Assembly: GCF_001968815.1 (NCBI RefSeq)
Contig: NZ_MIEQ01000073.1
Span: 1 to 64,000 of the forward strand
Reading direction: 5' to 3'
DNA: 64,000 nucleotides
From: Motiliproteus sp. MSK22-1
GTDB taxonomy: Bacteria > Pseudomonadota > Gammaproteobacteria > Pseudomonadales > Balneatricaceae
Position 1 is the first letter of the stretch. Every line of letters begins with the position of its first letter. The notes beneath the pieces are model-generated. The model saw only the letters and a program-made list of their open reading frames with translations. It was not told the DNA's origin and made no database searches. The translations under genes and the position numbers were made by a program. Positions 52,209-62,552 of this stretch are shown piece by piece.

Positions 52209-52955
52209 ATGCGTATTCTGACGACTTTTGCGGGGGCCCTGCTACTGCTGATATCAGGCATTAGCTACGGAGATTCTCAGACAACCCGGCAATCCGCCAT
52301 TTTTATGGCCTCCGATTACCCCCCTTATGATATAGCCAGCGGAACCATCGACCAGCAGGGATTTGATGTGGATGTTATTCTTGCCGCTTACAAAAGGGTA
52401 TCAACTGACATCAAGGTCCAGTTTCTACCGTGGAAAAGAGCTTCGATCATCGCAGCAAAAGGGCTTTCCGCAGGCCTTATAACCTGCGCCAAAACCAAGT
52501 CCAGAGAACCTTTGTTTTATTTCTCAGATCCGATTAGTTTTGCAACGGTCGCCATCATTGTCCGGGCCGATTACCAAGGACCGGAACTAACCTCTCTCGC
52601 TAAAGCAAAAAATCTTAGATTCGGTGGCGTTCTCAATTATGCGACCAACAAGTATCTGGAAAAAGAAAACATGCCCTATAAAACCTATAGGAGTGACAAG
52701 CTGTTGTTACGAGATCTTACCGCTGGGGTTATTGATGCCTTTATGGCCCCGAAAGAAGCAACCTTCTACTTTGCTCAACAAATGGGAATTGCTGATAAAC
52801 TTAAATCCTTCAACGTGTTAGAGGGGAGGCCCTACCACATTTGTATCAGCAAACAGTATCCTGAAGCAGAAAACCTTCTCAATCTTTTCAACAAAGGTCT
52901 CTCTGAGTTAAAGCAGGACGGGACTTACCAGAAAATTCACAACCGGTATAAATAA
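52209..52955 (+). CDS. periplasmic solute-binding protein (family 3), probable sensor partner
   Basis: 248 residues. A signal peptide (MRILTTFAGALLLLISGISYGDS) precedes a family 3 amino-acid-type binding domain, with SDYPPYDIASGTIDQQGFDVDVI near the mature N-terminus, WKRASIIAAKGLSAGLITCA, and FSDPISFATVAIIV. No permease or ATPase genes are nearby; instead the next gene, 20 bases on, is a hybrid histidine kinase. This suggests the protein detects a ligand and signals through the kinase rather than feeding a transporter. ATG at 52209 has GGAGG eight bases upstream. The ligand is unknown. Confidence 0.85.
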   Translation: MRILTTFAGALLLLISGISYGDSQTTRQSAIFMASDYPPYDIASGTIDQQGFDVDVILAAYKRVSTDIKVQFLPWKRASIIAAKGLSAGLITCAKTKSREPLFYFSDPISFATVAIIVRADYQGPELTSLAKAKNLRFGGVLNYATNKYLEKENMPYKTYRSDKLLLRDLTAGVIDAFMAPKEATFYFAQQMGIADKLKSFNVLEGRPYHICISKQYPEAENLLNLFNKGLSELKQDGTYQKIHNRYK

Positions 52956-52975
52956 TTTAATATCCAAGACTTAAT

Positions 52976-55468
52976 ATGGCTGATACAGACACAGATATAC
53001 CATTAAAAAAACGCATCGCATACAGACAAGCCCGATTTGTCGTTATCTGTGCTCTTGGACTTGGTCTGCTGTTTAGCAGTATCCAGATTTATGTTGACTA
53101 CCTGCAACAAAAAGAGGATCTCTCTCGTACATCCTTACAAACTCTCAGTATTATGAAGCAGACAGCCGCTGAAGCAGCCTTCCACCTGGACCCTAATTTA
53201 GCAAACGAAGTCGCCGCGGGGATGTTTGAATACGAACCATTTGTATTCGTTCAAATTGACGGTTACCTGGGTAGTGATCAGTTTTCAGAACCGCTGATCG
53301 CAAAACAAAGGACGATCCAAAAACCCCATTACGAGTGGCTGTCCAGATCACTGTTTGGCACACTTCGAGAGCATAAAATCAAGCTGACCAAAACTGATCT
53401 TATTCAGCCCGATGTTGGTATACTGACGGTTCACGTAGATCCATACCCCATCGGTATATCATTCGTAAATCGCTCACTGGCAGCATTACTTTTTGGAGTC
53501 CTCAGAGCGGTAGTCCTTGCGCTAATCGTGTTCGCCTTCTTCTACTTACATATAACCAAGCCTTTGAACCTCCTCAGCAACGCTTGGCTAAAAGTAAAGC
53601 CGGAGTCTCCGTCACCAGACGAATTACCTGATGCAGGTATACATAAAAACGACGAAATCGGATTAATTATCACCCGGGCACGGGATTTTCTAAGTGCTCA
53701 CCGCCATAGCCTTGACCGTCGCCAGGCTATGGAGCAACAACTCATTCAGGCCAAAGAAGAACTTGAGGAACGTGTAAAACGACGCACAATTGATCTGGAA
53801 ACAGAAATCAGGGAGAAGGAAGTCATACAGAAAGACTTAGTCAGAGCGAAGCTTTTGGCTGAACAGGCCACCCATGCCAAATCCGTATTTCTTGCCACTA
53901 TGAGTCATGAAATACGCACACCATTACACGGAGTACAGGGTATGCTGCAGGTCCTGGCCCAAGATCCGGATCTGTCTCCAAAGCAAAGAGAAACCTTATC
54001 AATAATCGACGACTCAGCTAAGCTACTGACCGAAATCATAAATGATGTACTGGATTTGTCGAAAATTGAAGCGGGACAGCTGGAATTACAACAGGAACCC
54101 ATTTCAATATCCCAGCTCATTAAATCCTCCCTGGCCCTGATGCAAAGCCGCGCGGAAGAAAAGAATCTCTCCCTTGAAGAACATATTTCAGAGGATGTTC
54201 CCCAATTTATTTTGGGCGACGCGACACGGATACAGCAAATCATTCTCAACATTGTGGGCAACGCAATTAAGTTCACCTCTACAGGAAAGGTAAGTATTGC
54301 GGTAAGCGTTGATGGAATTGACAACAGCCTGGTAAATATCCGTATTGAGATTCGCGATACGGGTATTGGCTTGTCGGAACGACAGCAAAAAGAAATCTTT
54401 GAACCTTTTGTCCAGGTCGAAAGCATAACTACATCAAATATTGGTGGAACAGGTCTTGGGCTTTCGATTTGCACCAAGCTTCTACGATTAATGCACGGCG
54501 AAATTGGTGTAGAAAGTTCACCGGGAAAAGGCAGCCTGTTCTGGCTTCGTATTCCCTTCCCAGTTATTGAGTGCAATCCGGAAGCAGGGACTGAACTGAT
54601 GCCTGCTTCAGCACCCGCCCCCCAGAAACTCACACCACTCCGTATATTACTCGCTGAAGACAATGACGTTAATCGGAAAATAGCTCAGGAGTTACTGTCG
54701 GCTGACGGTCACCAGGTAGAGCCGGTTGACAATGGACAGAAGGCGCTGGAAAAAATAGCAGCCTATACTTATGACGTGGTTTTGATGGACAACCACATGC
54801 CTAAAATGAGTGGACTGGAGGTAATGGAAGCTATTAGGACATTACAACCACCCAAATGTAATACCCCCATTATCATGTTGTCTGCAGATGCTATTACACA
54901 AACTCGAGAGCGTAGTCTGGAAACAGGAGCTATAGCTTTTCTATCAAAGCCTTTCAAACATGAACAGTTGAGATTGGCGCTTAGCAAAGCCACTCAGAGA
55001 CACTCCGATGTATTCCTCAAAAAACCAGTACGGGACAGAACAATAAGCAGAAAGTCACCAACATTTGACACCTGGATCAATACAGAAAAATTAAATGAGT
55101 TAAGGATATCCATCGGTGATGCTTTGCTGGAAGAAGTATTAGTCGATATAAAGTCTCAGATCCATTCTGCAATTGAACAATTACCACTACTCAATGCCAA
55201 CCAACAGGGTCCTGAGTTAAGAATGGTAAGTCACAGCCTGCTAGGTGCAGCAAGAGAGCTGAATTTCAGTAAAATTAGTAAGTTATGCAAAGGCATTGAA
55301 ATGGCTAGTATCGAGCAGCTATTTGACCAAGCCGACCCCTTGATTCAATTACTGGTATCTAGTCAGAAGATGATCGATACTGAAATAGACAGATACCGCC
55401 TTCAGCATCTTGGACAACATACCGACAATCGCCCGAAGAGGGACGAGAATGAATCTGCTAATTGTTGA
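52976..55468 (+). CDS. hybrid sensor histidine kinase with receiver and Hpt domains
   Basis: 830 residues. Two membrane helices (about 20-41 and 168-192) enclose a periplasmic region of about 125 residues. A HAMP-like segment and coiled coil follow, then the HisKA domain with H311 in MSHEIRTPLHG. The ATPase domain (about 400-535) has an N box NIVGNAIKFTSTG and G boxes DTGIGLS and GGTGLGLSI. A receiver (about 555-670) has ILLAEDNDVNRK and the acceptor aspartate in VLMDNHMPKMSG. The C-terminal Hpt-like domain has SHSLLGAARELN. The relay is thus complete within one protein. It lies between the binding protein and a diguanylate cyclase whose start overlaps its end. Confidence 0.92.
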   Translation: MADTDTDIPLKKRIAYRQARFVVICALGLGLLFSSIQIYVDYLQQKEDLSRTSLQTLSIMKQTAAEAAFHLDPNLANEVAAGMFEYEPFVFVQIDGYLGSDQFSEPLIAKQRTIQKPHYEWLSRSLFGTLREHKIKLTKTDLIQPDVGILTVHVDPYPIGISFVNRSLAALLFGVLRAVVLALIVFAFFYLHITKPLNLLSNAWLKVKPESPSPDELPDAGIHKNDEIGLIITRARDFLSAHRHSLDRRQAMEQQLIQAKEELEERVKRRTIDLETEIREKEVIQKDLVRAKLLAEQATHAKSVFLATMSHEIRTPLHGVQGMLQVLAQDPDLSPKQRETLSIIDDSAKLLTEIINDVLDLSKIEAGQLELQQEPISISQLIKSSLALMQSRAEEKNLSLEEHISEDVPQFILGDATRIQQIILNIVGNAIKFTSTGKVSIAVSVDGIDNSLVNIRIEIRDTGIGLSERQQKEIFEPFVQVESITTSNIGGTGLGLSICTKLLRLMHGEIGVESSPGKGSLFWLRIPFPVIECNPEAGTELMPASAPAPQKLTPLRILLAEDNDVNRKIAQELLSADGHQVEPVDNGQKALEKIAAYTYDVVLMDNHMPKMSGLEVMEAIRTLQPPKCNTPIIMLSADAITQTRERSLETGAIAFLSKPFKHEQLRLALSKATQRHSDVFLKKPVRDRTISRKSPTFDTWINTEKLNELRISIGDALLEEVLVDIKSQIHSAIEQLPLLNANQQGPELRMVSHSLLGAARELNFSKISKLCKGIEMASIEQLFDQADPLIQLLVSSQKMIDTEIDRYRLQHLGQHTDNRPKRDENESANC

Positions 55469-56330
55469 CGATACCCCCATGAATGGAAAATTGCTGACTG
55501 GGTATCTGTCAGAAATTCCAGGACTGTTCACAACCACCTTCACAGACCCTGAAGAAGCACTGGGTGCCTGTGACAAAAGCGTTCCAGACTTCATCTTGGT
55601 TGATTACCTCATGCCAAAAATTAACGGCATCGAATTTATACAACGCCTGAGGAAGCAGCCTGAGTTTGATGAGGTCCCAATTGTTATGATTACTGCAGTC
55701 AACGAAAGGGCAATACTACGAGAAGCCCTTGAAGCCGGTGCAAATGATTTCCTGTCACGTCCTGTAGACGAATTTGAACTACGGGCACGGGTCAGGAATA
55801 TGCTGAAACTACGCACTCGAACTCTCGCGCTGCAGGAGCTGGCAATCTCCGATCCCCTCACCAATGTCTTTAATAGGCGCTATTTCTGGGAGCTGGTTGA
55901 GAAAGAGCTAAACCGCGCCCGTCGCTATAACGCCAGTCTTTCGATATTGTTACTCGATGCTGACCACTTTAAACAAATTAATGATACTTATGGTCATGCC
56001 TGCGGAGACACGGCATTATGCGAACTCTGCAACCTTTGCAGAGAAATGATTAGAGAGACGGACATTATTGGTCGTATCGGAGGTGAAGAATTCGCAATTT
56101 GCCTGCCACAAACAGCTCAGGAGGATGCCGACGCCCTGGCAGAACGAATTCGCCAAGCCATTGAATCTTCAACACTGGAAAGCGCCGGCCAAAAAGTCAC
56201 TTACACTGTCAGTATCGGAGTAACAGAACTTAGTGCAAGCGATCTTACAGCGGATGATATTATAGCAAGAGCAGATTCAGCCCTGTACAGCGCGAAAGCA
56301 CAAGGTCGCAATCAGGTCATAAGTATTTAA
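55449..56330 (+). CDS. response regulator diguanylate cyclase
   Basis: 293 residues: receiver (about 1-120) then GGDEF (about 130-293). The receiver has LLIVDDTPMNGK and the acceptor aspartate in FILVDYLMPKING, but the usual lysine is an arginine (FLSRPVDEFE). The cyclase has an intact GGEEF and an inhibitory site RETD five residues upstream, so it should make c-di-GMP with product feedback. ATG at 55449 has GAGG seven bases upstream and lies 20 bases inside the kinase gene, indicating coupling. It is the likely output of the binding protein-kinase pathway. Confidence 0.93.
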   Translation: MNLLIVDDTPMNGKLLTGYLSEIPGLFTTTFTDPEEALGACDKSVPDFILVDYLMPKINGIEFIQRLRKQPEFDEVPIVMITAVNERAILREALEAGANDFLSRPVDEFELRARVRNMLKLRTRTLALQELAISDPLTNVFNRRYFWELVEKELNRARRYNASLSILLLDADHFKQINDTYGHACGDTALCELCNLCREMIRETDIIGRIGGEEFAICLPQTAQEDADALAERIRQAIESSTLESAGQKVTYTVSIGVTELSASDLTADDIIARADSALYSAKAQGRNQVISI

Positions 56331-56432
56331 CCCTGTTAGCTGCTGGATTTAGGGAAGTGTCGAACAGGTCCATTATTTTTGCAGATTCCTTAGCTAACAC
56401 TCGGTTTAGCAGATCTTAGATCCGGTACAGAT

Positions 56433-56466
56433 AAAAACCCTGCAGGCAGCACTGCCTGCAGGGTTT
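56433..56466. terminator. bidirectional terminator between the cyclase and clpB genes
   Basis: A 15-base perfect stem (AAACCCTGCAGGCAG and complement) with a two-base centre, 56435-56466. On the minus strand it runs into T5, serving clpB; on the plus strand it follows the diguanylate cyclase gene by about 105 bases. Confidence 0.88.
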
Positions 56467-56518
56467 GGAACTACCGAGTAATAGCCCAAGGTCGACAATA
56501 ATCCCAGGCTAAAGAGTT

Positions 56519-59089
56519 TTACTTAAATACAATATCATCATTGACCAGCTCTGCGCGAATTTCATCTCCAGCAGTATAACGTCCTCCCAGTATTGCCTCC
56601 GCCAGAGGGTTTTCGATATAGCGCTGGATCGCACGTTTCAGCGGCCTGGCTCCGTACACCGGATCAAAGCCTGCTTCCAGAAGGCAATCCAAAGCTTCAT
56701 CAGTAATATGAAAGCTCAGATCCCGTTCCCGTAAACGCTGACCTAGTCGTGCCAGTTGAATTTTAGCGATACCTCGAACCTGTTCCTGTCTTAATGCATG
56801 GAATACAACGACCTCATCAATCCGGTTTATAAACTCAGGCCTAAAGTGTGTGCCGACAACATCCATGACCGAGTTTTTCATTTCACTGTATTCATCGTCG
56901 CTCTTAAAGTTCTGAATTAAATCAGAGCCCAGATTAGAAGTCATAACCACGACAGCGTTACGAAAATCAACAGTTCGTCCCTGTCCATCAGTAAGACGGC
57001 CATCTTCCAGCACCTGCAACAGCACATTGAAGACATCGGGATGAGCTTTCTCGACCTCATCAAGTAGTAGCACCGAGTAAGGTTTGCGCCGCACCGCCTC
57101 TGTTAAATACCCCCCTTCTTCATAACCGACATACCCTGGAGGGGCGCCGATAAGCCGAGCCACTGAATGCTTTTCCATAAACTCAGACATATCAATACGC
57201 ACCATCGATTCCTCTGTATCAAAAAGGAATCTGGCCAATGATTTACAGAGCTCTGTTTTACCCACTCCGGTTGGTCCCAGGAACAGAAAGGAACCATTGG
57301 GGCGGTTAGGATCAGCGAGACCTGCCCGGGAACGGCGAACAGCATTCGCTACAGCGACAACCGCCTCATCCTGACCAACCACCCATTCATGCAGTGCGTC
57401 TTCCATTCGTAACAGCTTTTCCCGCTCTCCTTCCAGCATTTTTGATACGGGAATGCCGGTCCACTTGGAAACAACTTCTGCAACCTCTTCCTCACTGACT
57501 TTATTGCGTAGCAGGGTGGTATCCAGCATCTCTGCCTGACTGGCCATATCCAATTGTTTTTCCAGTTCAGGGACAACTCCGTACTGTAGCTCGGACATCT
57601 GCGCAAGATCACCGGAACGACGTGCAACCTCCATCTGCTGGCGGGCTTGATCCAATTGCTCTTTTATTTGCTGGGAGCCATTCAGCGCAGCCTTCTCGGT
57701 TTTCCATACTTCTTCCAGGTCTGAAAACTCCCGCTGAACTCTATCAATATTATCTTCCAGTTCCTGCAGGTGCTTGCGAGAAGCAGCATCCTTTTCTTTC
57801 TTGAGCGCCTCCCGTTCAATTTTCAACTGAATCAAGCGGCGCTCAAGGCGATCCATAGATTCTGGTTTAGAATCCATCTCCATTCGAATACGACTGCCTG
57901 CTTCATCAATTAAATCAATGGCCTTATCAGGTAATTGTCTGTCAGAAATATAGCGATGGGATAATTTCGCCGCTGCAATGATTGCGGAGTCATTAATATC
58001 CACACCGTGATGGATTTCATAGCGTTCTTTCAACCCCCGAAGGATAGCAATCGTATCTTCAACATTAGGCTCATCAACCTGTACCTTCTGGAACCTGCGC
58101 TCCAGAGCGGCATCTTTCTCAATATATTTGCGATACTCATCCAGAGTTGTGGCACCCACACAGTGCAGCTCACCGCGGGCTAACGCCGGTTTCAGCATGT
58201 TTCCTGCGTCCATAGAACCTTCTGATTTACCCGCTCCAACCATGGTATGCAACTCGTCAATGAATAAGATTATCCCACCTTCTTGCTTGGCTAACTCATT
58301 CAATACTGACTTCAAGCGCTCCTCAAACTCACCACGGTATTTCGCTCCTGCGATCAGTGTTCCCATATCCAGAGATAAGACCTGCTTATCTTTTAAACCT
58401 TCGGGGACTTCTCCATTGATAATTCGCTGAGCTAAACCTTCAATAATGGCTGTCTTTCCGACTCCTGGCTCACCAATCAACACCGGGTTATTTTTTGTCC
58501 GGCGCTGTAACACCTGAATCGTTCGGCGAATCTCATCATCACGACCGATAACCGGATCCAATTTTCCCTCTGATGCACGGGCGGTCAAATCAATAGTAAA
58601 GCGTTCCAGAGCTTGCCTGTTCTCTTCAGCATTTTGATCAGATACAGCTTCCCCACCTCGCAGACCGTCAATTGCAGCCTTAAGACTATCCTTGTTACCT
58701 CCAGCCTCTTTCAATAACTTGCCTAACGGTCCCTGATCTTCAACAGCCGCCAGCATAACCAGTTCACTGGATATATATTGGTCATTGTGTTGCTGAGCAT
58801 ACTTGTCAGCCAGGTTTAAGATCTTGCCCAGATTAGGCGACATATTAAGATCGCCATCCGGGTTCTGTATACGAGGAAGCTCATTCAGCACCCCCTGCAT
58901 CCCTTCCCGTAATTGAATAACATTGAAGCCTGCCTGAGTCATAAGAGGTTTTATAGAACCGCCTTTTTGCTCTAACAGCGAATAGGCCAGATGTACTGGC
59001 TCAATAACGTTATGGTCCTTCCCCACAGCCAGAGATTGAGCGTCTGCTAATGCTGTCTGCAATTTGCTGGTCAGGCGATCCATTCTCAT
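56519..59089 (-). CDS. clpB: ATP-dependent disaggregase ClpB
   Basis: 856 residues (E. coli 857). It pulls proteins out of aggregates together with DnaK. Layout is complete: N-terminal repeat domain (about 1-150), first AAA+ module with [14 protein letters not shown] and the Walker B segment [14 protein letters not shown], the long coiled middle domain (about 410-520) that distinguishes ClpB from ClpA, and a second AAA+ module with [14 protein letters not shown]. The ATG at 59089 ([18 protein letters not shown]) matches E. coli and has AGGGG six bases upstream. A heat-shock promoter lies about 90-120 bases upstream. Confidence 0.97.
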   Translation of the reverse strand: MRMDRLTSKLQTALADAQSLAVGKDHNVIEPVHLAYSLLEQKGGSIKPLMTQAGFNVIQLREGMQGVLNELPRIQNPDGDLNMSPNLGKILNLADKYAQQHNDQYISSELVMLAAVEDQGPLGKLLKEAGGNKDSLKAAIDGLRGGEAVSDQNAEENRQALERFTIDLTARASEGKLDPVIGRDDEIRRTIQVLQRRTKNNPVLIGEPGVGKTAIIEGLAQRIINGEVPEGLKDKQVLSLDMGTLIAGAKYRGEFEERLKSVLNELAKQEGGIILFIDELHTMVGAGKSEGSMDAGNMLKPALARGELHCVGATTLDEYRKYIEKDAALERRFQKVQVDEPNVEDTIAILRGLKERYEIHHGVDINDSAIIAAAKLSHRYISDRQLPDKAIDLIDEAGSRIRMEMDSKPESMDRLERRLIQLKIEREALKKEKDAASRKHLQELEDNIDRVQREFSDLEEVWKTEKAALNGSQQIKEQLDQARQQMEVARRSGDLAQMSELQYGVVPELEKQLDMASQAEMLDTTLLRNKVSEEEVAEVVSKWTGIPVSKMLEGEREKLLRMEDALHEWVVGQDEAVVAVANAVRRSRAGLADPNRPNGSFLFLGPTGVGKTELCKSLARFLFDTEESMVRIDMSEFMEKHSVARLIGAPPGYVGYEEGGYLTEAVRRKPYSVLLLDEVEKAHPDVFNVLLQVLEDGRLTDGQGRTVDFRNAVVVMTSNLGSDLIQNFKSDDEYSEMKNSVMDVVGTHFRPEFINRIDEVVVFHALRQEQVRGIAKIQLARLGQRLRERDLSFHITDEALDCLLEAGFDPVYGARPLKRAIQRYIENPLAEAILGGRYTAGDEIRAELVNDDIVFK

Positions 59090-59178
59090 AACAATCCCCT
59101 CGAATAGAATCTAATAAATAGTCGCAATCAGTGTCTGGCGGTCTGACGCCAAACTGCAGGTTTGCGTGTTAACTAGAT

Positions 59179-59207
59179 AGATGAGGTCATCTTTGGCAGA
59201 GTTCAAG
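59179..59207 (-). promoter_or_regulatory. sigma-32 (heat-shock) promoter of clpB
   Basis: Minus strand: CTTGAAC (59201-59207), 14-base spacer, CCTCATCT (59179-59186). The sigma-32 consensus is CTTGAAA, 11-16 bases, CCCCATNT, so only one base differs in each element. The predicted 5' untranslated region is about 80 bases. Confidence 0.8.
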
Positions 59208-59447
59208 ATCAACACCAAAAGTCAATAATAAAAACATGACGACTCACAGCAGCATCTGCTGATCTTGCCGCTATCCTTAAACAAACAACCTATTCTTTTA
59301 TTTAGAACCGATGCAAGGGCAGCGGAGACGTGCTCACATCCAAATTTCAGCATAAAGGATTTTTGTCCAGGAAACTGTTGAAAGAATCATAGGAAAACTC
59401 TAAGATCGTTTTCCAATATACAAGAATTATTTCTTACGGGGGATGCA
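59208..59447. other. divergent region between clpB and kbl
   Basis: About 240 bases upstream of the clpB heat-shock promoter and before kbl. The kbl promoter should lie here; no specific site was recognised. Confidence 0.4.
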
Positions 59448-60638
59448 ATGAGTAATGAATTTTTGGAACAGCTTTCACAGCAACTACAAGCACTTCAAGA
59501 TGAAGGCCTGTACAAGCAGGAAAGGCAAATTTGTTCACCTCAGCAAGCGGAAGTCAGGGTTTGTGACGGCAGCCCGGTCATTAATTTTTGTGCCAATAAT
59601 TATCTCGGCCTGGCAAACCATCCCGCTCTTGTTGAAGCAGCCAAACGAGGGTTGGATGAACGTGGTTTTGGCATGGCATCAGTACGCTTTATCTGTGGAA
59701 CACAGGATATACACAAACAACTGGAGCAACAGCTCAGTGAATTTCTGGGCACTGAAGACACCATTCTCTACTCATCCTGCTTCGATGCTAATGGCGGTCT
59801 TTTTGAGACGCTACTTACGGACGAGGACGCAATTATCAGCGATGCCCTCAACCATGCGAGCATTATTGATGGAGTAAGACTCAGTAAAGCTCGCCGATAC
59901 CGATACGCAAACAACAACATGGACGAGTTGGAAGCCTGTCTTCAAAAAACCCAGGATGCTCGCTTTCGTCTCATTGCGACCGACGGAGTCTTTTCAATGG
60001 ACGGAGTTATTGCCGATTTAAAAGGGATCTGTGATCTGGCAGAAAAGTACGATGCCCTGGTGATGGTGGACGATTCACATGCAGTTGGTTTTATTGGAGA
60101 GAATGGCGGCGGAACACCGGAGTTTCACGATGTTGTTGATCGTATTGATATCATTACCGGCACCCTTGGCAAAGCCATGGGCGGAGCCAGTGGCGGCTAC
60201 ACCTCAGGCCGCAAGGAAGTCATCCAATGGCTGCGTCAACGCTCCCGCCCCTATTTGTTTTCCAACTCCGTAGCTCCCTCAATCGTATCGGCATCGCTGC
60301 AAACAATCAGATTATTAAAAGAGAGCGGAGACCTTCGTCAAAAACTGAATGAGAACAGCTGCTATTTCCGCAATCATTTGCAACAGGCCGGATTCACTCT
60401 GGCTGGTGCTGACCATCCGATTATTCCGGTAATGATTGGAGATGCCGCCCTCGCAGCGCAAATGGCAGAGCGCTTGCTGGAAGAAGGCATCTATGTCATT
60501 GGTTTCTCATTCCCGGTCGTTCCCCGAGGAGAGGCCCGTATCCGCACACAAATATCTGCCGCCCACAGTCGGTCACAACTCGATCATGCCATTGAAGCTT
60601 TTATTCGCATTGGCCGTGAACTTGGCGTTATAACTTGA
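59448..60638 (+). CDS. kbl: glycine C-acetyltransferase (2-amino-3-ketobutyrate CoA ligase)
   Basis: 396-residue PLP enzyme (E. coli 398). It splits 2-amino-3-ketobutyrate with CoA to glycine and acetyl-CoA, the second step of threonine degradation. Typical motifs: [58 protein letters not shown], and the PLP-lysine segment [22 protein letters not shown] at 59448 has GGGGG five bases upstream. It is followed 22 bases later by tdh, the enzyme before it in the pathway. Confidence 0.96.
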   Translation: MSNEFLEQLSQQLQALQDEGLYKQERQICSPQQAEVRVCDGSPVINFCANNYLGLANHPALVEAAKRGLDERGFGMASVRFICGTQDIHKQLEQQLSEFLGTEDTILYSSCFDANGGLFETLLTDEDAIISDALNHASIIDGVRLSKARRYRYANNNMDELEACLQKTQDARFRLIATDGVFSMDGVIADLKGICDLAEKYDALVMVDDSHAVGFIGENGGGTPEFHDVVDRIDIITGTLGKAMGGASGGYTSGRKEVIQWLRQRSRPYLFSNSVAPSIVSASLQTIRLLKESGDLRQKLNENSCYFRNHLQQAGFTLAGADHPIIPVMIGDAALAAQMAERLLEEGIYVIGFSFPVVPRGEARIRTQISAAHSRSQLDHAIEAFIRIGRELGVIT

Positions 60639-60660
60639 TCAATCGAAAAAGGGCAGCCCA

Positions 60661-61689
60661 ATGAAATGTTTATCAAAGCTTAAACCAGAAACAGGCATCT
60701 GGTTAAATGAGACGGATATTCCAGAGCTTGGTCATAATGATCTGCAGATCAAGATTTGCAAAACAGCGATTTGTGGTACTGACATTCATATTTACAATTG
60801 GGATGAATGGTCTCAAAACACCATACCTGTCCCTATGACCGTCGGCCATGAATACGTGGGGACAGTCACTGAGATCGGTCAGGAAGTCAGTGGTTTTCAA
60901 ATCGGGGACCGTGTTTCTGGAGAGGGTCACATTACCTGTGGTCATTGCCGAAACTGCCGCGCAGGACGTCGCCACCTTTGCCGTAATAGCTTTGGAGTTG
61001 GAGTAAACCGTCCCGGAGCCTTTGCAGAATATCTGGTTATACCCGCGGTCAATGCATTTAAAATTCCTCCCAACATTTCGGACGACCTTGCCGCAATTTT
61101 TGACCCTCTGGGCAACGCCGTACATACCGCCCTTGCTTTTGACTTAGTTGGAGAAGACGTACTCATCACAGGTGCGGGGCCGATTGGTATTATGGCTGCT
61201 GCCGTTGCTCGTCACGCGGGAGCCCGCCACGTAGTCATCACTGATATCAATCCCTACAGACTGGACTTGGCGGCAAAGTTGGGAGCGACACGCACAGTCA
61301 ACGTTAACAAGGAGGAACTAGGCCAGGTAATGCAAGAGCTTGGAATGACCGAGGGCTTTGATGTTTGTCTTGAAATGTCAGGGGTTCCAGCTGCTATTCA
61401 TCAAATTCTGGAGAAAATCAATCATGGTGGCAAGATTGCAATGTTAGGTATCCCTGCAACCCATACCGCCATCGACTGGTCCCAGGTGATTTTCAAGGGA
61501 GTCACAATCAAAGGGATTTATGGCCGGGAGATGTTTGAAACCTGGTATAAAATGGCCAGCTTGATACAGGCAGGGATGGACCTGACGCCAATAATCACCC
61601 ACCATTTCCCAATTGACGACTTTCAGCAAGGTTTCGACGTTATGCGCTCAGGCTTGTCAGGGAAAGTCATTCTCGATTGGGAAAAATAG
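60661..61689 (+). CDS. tdh: L-threonine 3-dehydrogenase
   Basis: 342-residue zinc medium-chain dehydrogenase (E. coli 341). It oxidises threonine to 2-amino-3-ketobutyrate with NAD+. The catalytic zinc cysteine is in [15 protein letters not shown], followed by VGHEYVG. The structural-zinc cysteines are in [15 protein letters not shown], and the NAD fold has [23 protein letters not shown] at 60661 has AGGG seven bases upstream. With kbl it forms the complete threonine-to-glycine pathway; no regulator is adjacent. Confidence 0.97.
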   Translation: MKCLSKLKPETGIWLNETDIPELGHNDLQIKICKTAICGTDIHIYNWDEWSQNTIPVPMTVGHEYVGTVTEIGQEVSGFQIGDRVSGEGHITCGHCRNCRAGRRHLCRNSFGVGVNRPGAFAEYLVIPAVNAFKIPPNISDDLAAIFDPLGNAVHTALAFDLVGEDVLITGAGPIGIMAAAVARHAGARHVVITDINPYRLDLAAKLGATRTVNVNKEELGQVMQELGMTEGFDVCLEMSGVPAAIHQILEKINHGGKIAMLGIPATHTAIDWSQVIFKGVTIKGIYGREMFETWYKMASLIQAGMDLTPIITHHFPIDDFQQGFDVMRSGLSGKVILDWEK

Positions 61690-61765
61690 CCCGCTTTAAA
61701 ATACTTTCAGACGCCCGATTGCAATTATAGGGATAGAGTGATTGATTGAGTCAGTGACCGATACG

Positions 61766-62551
61766 CTAGGATCTGTCCAGCCAAACAAGACTGGCCATAC
61801 GACCCGTTACTCCATCCCGACGATAAGAGAAAAAGCGTTCCGCATCACTGAAAGTACAATAGTCACCACCATAAACGCTGGTTACCCCAATATGCGCTAA
61901 ACGCAAACGCGCCAGCGAATAAAGATCTGCAAGCCATTTTTGGGATGTACCCTTCGCTGCCTGCCCCGTGAGTTGGTCACTAACTAAAGGCTTAAAAGCA
62001 GCAAAGGCTTCTGAATATTGATCGCAGAAACGTTGGCGAACCTCCCCTCCCACTTCAAAAGCCCCCGGACCAATAGCAGGTCCGAACCAACAAAGAATGT
62101 CTTCAGCGGGACATTTCAGAGCTTTTACGGTTGCTTCCAACACCCCATCAGCTAAACCTCGCCATCCAGCATGAGCCGCAGCTACCCGAGTGCCACTTCG
62201 ATCACAGAATAATACGGGTAAGCAATCAGCTGTCATCACTAAGCAGGCAACCAGAGTATCCCGGGTGAACGAAGCATCAGCTTTAGCAGTTAATCCATTT
62301 ATTTGTGCGGAAACAACTTCCGTACCATGAACCTGCTCTAACCACTGAAAAGCCACATCGCTGCCTATCAACTCACTCAGACAGGAGCGATTGCGGATGA
62401 CCTTATCAGCATCATCCCCCACATGCTGTCCTAAATTGAAACTGTTATAAGGAGCATCACTAAAGCCACCAAGCCGGGTACTGGACACAGCCCTAACAGT
62501 TTCAGGCGCGGGCCAGTCCGGAACAATCAGTGGGGAATTTAAGTGCTCCAT
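61766..62551 (-). CDS. pgeF: purine nucleoside phosphorylase / polyphenol oxidase (YfiH/PgeF family)
   Basis: 261 residues of the YfiH/LACC1 family. Members act on purine nucleosides, and in E. coli the protein has been linked to editing of peptidoglycan precursors. Metal-binding residues are present: SFNLGQHVGDD, the cysteine in TADCLPVLFCD, HAGWRGL, and the late CTFSDAERFFSYRRDG block. It starts one base after the rluD stop, so the two are co-translated, the usual gammaproteobacterial arrangement. Which activity is physiological is still debated. Confidence 0.92.
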   Translation of the reverse strand: MEHLNSPLIVPDWPAPETVRAVSSTRLGGFSDAPYNSFNLGQHVGDDADKVIRNRSCLSELIGSDVAFQWLEQVHGTEVVSAQINGLTAKADASFTRDTLVACLVMTADCLPVLFCDRSGTRVAAAHAGWRGLADGVLEATVKALKCPAEDILCWFGPAIGPGAFEVGGEVRQRFCDQYSEAFAAFKPLVSDQLTGQAAKGTSQKWLADLYSLARLRLAHIGVTSVYGGDYCTFSDAERFFSYRRDGVTGRMASLVWLDRS

Positions 62552-62552
62552 A

